Assembly: GCA_016875955.1 (NCBI GenBank)
Contig: VGOH01000059.1
Span: 1 to 7,043, forward strand
DNA: 7,043 bases
Origin: Chloroflexota bacterium
Lineage (GTDB): Bacteria; Chloroflexota; Dehalococcoidia; Dehalococcoidales; RBG-16-60-22
Direction: 5' to 3'
This document shows positions 6,417 through 7,043 of this stretch, piece by piece. The position numbers and the translations under genes were made by a program. Below the pieces are notes generated by a model, which was given only the letters and a program-made list of their open reading frames with translations, ran no database searches and was not told the origin of the DNA. Position 1 is the first letter of the stretch. Each line of letters begins with the position of its first letter.

Positions 6417-7043
6417 ATGCGCAAAATCTGGCGATTGATAAGAAAAGGAGAAACGGGACAGGCCTTTGCCATCACGCTGGCCTTCCTGATTATCGGCGGG
6501 CTGACCATCCTGCCCAGCCTGGGCCTAGCCATTACCAGCGCCAGGACCAGCAATATGCTCCAGGAGGGCATCAAGGGCACCTACGCCGCTGATGCCGGCA
6601 TTGAAGATACCCTGTGGGCGCTGGCTCACGGCGCCACGCCTTCCAGCCAGCTGGCCACCAACGTCAATGGCATGCAGGTGAATATCCAGACCATAGATGA
6701 AGGCGATTACACCCTCTATCTAGGCGAATTCATTGAGTCGGGCGAGCACAGCGATTACCTTGACGTGACCGGCAATATCACCTGGGATGACGGCGCCGGT
6801 GCCTACCAGTATGTGATTACGGTCGTCTGGCAGCCGGAGTCCGGGACACCCAAAATACACCTGGAGGAGGTCGGCGCCAGGATACCCTTTGGCTATAGCT
6901 ACGAGGCAGACTCAGCCGCCGATTTCGCGGAAAACCTCGCCACTGATGAGCCGGATGAGACCCTGGACTCCCAGGGCGCCTACCTGCTGAACTGGGTGCT
7001 GGGCTCACCAGCCCCCTACGTGTCCGAGAACATATCCGTGCGC
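6417..7043 (+). CDS. Pilin-like membrane-anchored protein, PilX/GspK-like position, 3'-truncated
   Basis: The frame is open from the ATG at 6417 to the window end, giving 209 residues without a stop. GGACGG (6405-6410) is six bases ahead of the ATG, which lies 13 bases after the preceding stop. A basic start (MRKIWRLIRKGETGQ) leads into one hydrophobic helix (about 16-42) with Pro33, then QEGIKGTYAADAGIEDTLWAL. This AADAGIED segment recalls the AAEAALRDAE region of PilX N-terminal domains. The leader has Gly14 at a possible -1 site, but position +5 is Ile19, not Glu. GspK, the tip pseudopilin, also lacks Glu+5 and is encoded after GspI and GspJ, so this gene has the right place for that role. 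The visible ectodomain (70-209) is acidic, rich in Thr, Gly and Asp, without cysteine, and I do not recognise its fold. The call is by context plus the N-terminal pattern. Confidence 0.65.
   Translation, partial: MRKIWRLIRKGETGQAFAITLAFLIIGGLTILPSLGLAITSARTSNMLQEGIKGTYAADAGIEDTLWALAHGATPSSQLATNVNGMQVNIQTIDEGDYTLYLGEFIESGEHSDYLDVTGNITWDDGAGAYQYVITVVWQPESGTPKIHLEEVGARIPFGYSYEADSAADFAENLATDEPDETLDSQGAYLLNWVLGSPAPYVSENISVR

Noticed and set aside
5909..6580. Antisense open frame of about 223 codons across the second and third pilin-like genes
   Set aside because: It crosses two sense genes with clear N-terminal pilin features and lacks a ribosome binding site or known motif, so it is not a gene.

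Overview
The window reads as a piece of a moderately GC-rich bacterial chromosome with every convincing gene on the + strand. The style of the pilin-like proteins (a short PilV/GspI-like protein, a PilW/GspJ-like protein, then a protein carrying 'YAADAGIEDTLW'), together with a short zinc-finger-less J-protein, reminds me of Chloroflexota, class Dehalococcoidia. That placement is recollection of family style, not a search result, and I hold it at roughly even odds. No rRNA, tRNA, CRISPR array, insertion sequence or phage gene was seen.

Region 1 (1-516) is the 3' part of a DnaJ-like co-chaperone gene: the end of the J domain, a Gly/Phe-rich linker and a single C-terminal substrate-binding-type domain.

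Region 2 (about 556-2398) is a self-contained two-gene unit. It has a good sigma70-type promoter, a hydroxypyruvate isomerase-family gene (hyi), a tartronate semialdehyde reductase-family gene (glxR/garR type), and a textbook intrinsic terminator. The two enzymes would interconvert hydroxypyruvate, tartronate semialdehyde and D-glycerate. The usual third partner, glyoxylate carboligase, is not in the window, so the real substrate is open.

Region 3 (2399-2640) is an AT-richer non-coding stretch with direct and inverted repeats and a strong promoter candidate leading into the next operon.

Region 4 (2641 to the window end) is a type IV pilus / type II secretion-like assembly operon. It encodes a PilB/GspE ATPase with a TTG start, a PilC/GspF inner-membrane platform protein, two prepilin-like proteins with clear cleavage motifs and Glu+5, and a third membrane-anchored pilin-like protein that lacks Glu+5 and runs off the window. 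The order and features of the last three resemble the GspI-GspJ-GspK tip trio. The ATPase would drive, and the platform protein would couple, assembly of a filament started by these minor pilins. The major pilin, prepilin peptidase, retraction ATPase and PilM/N/O-type proteins are not in view.
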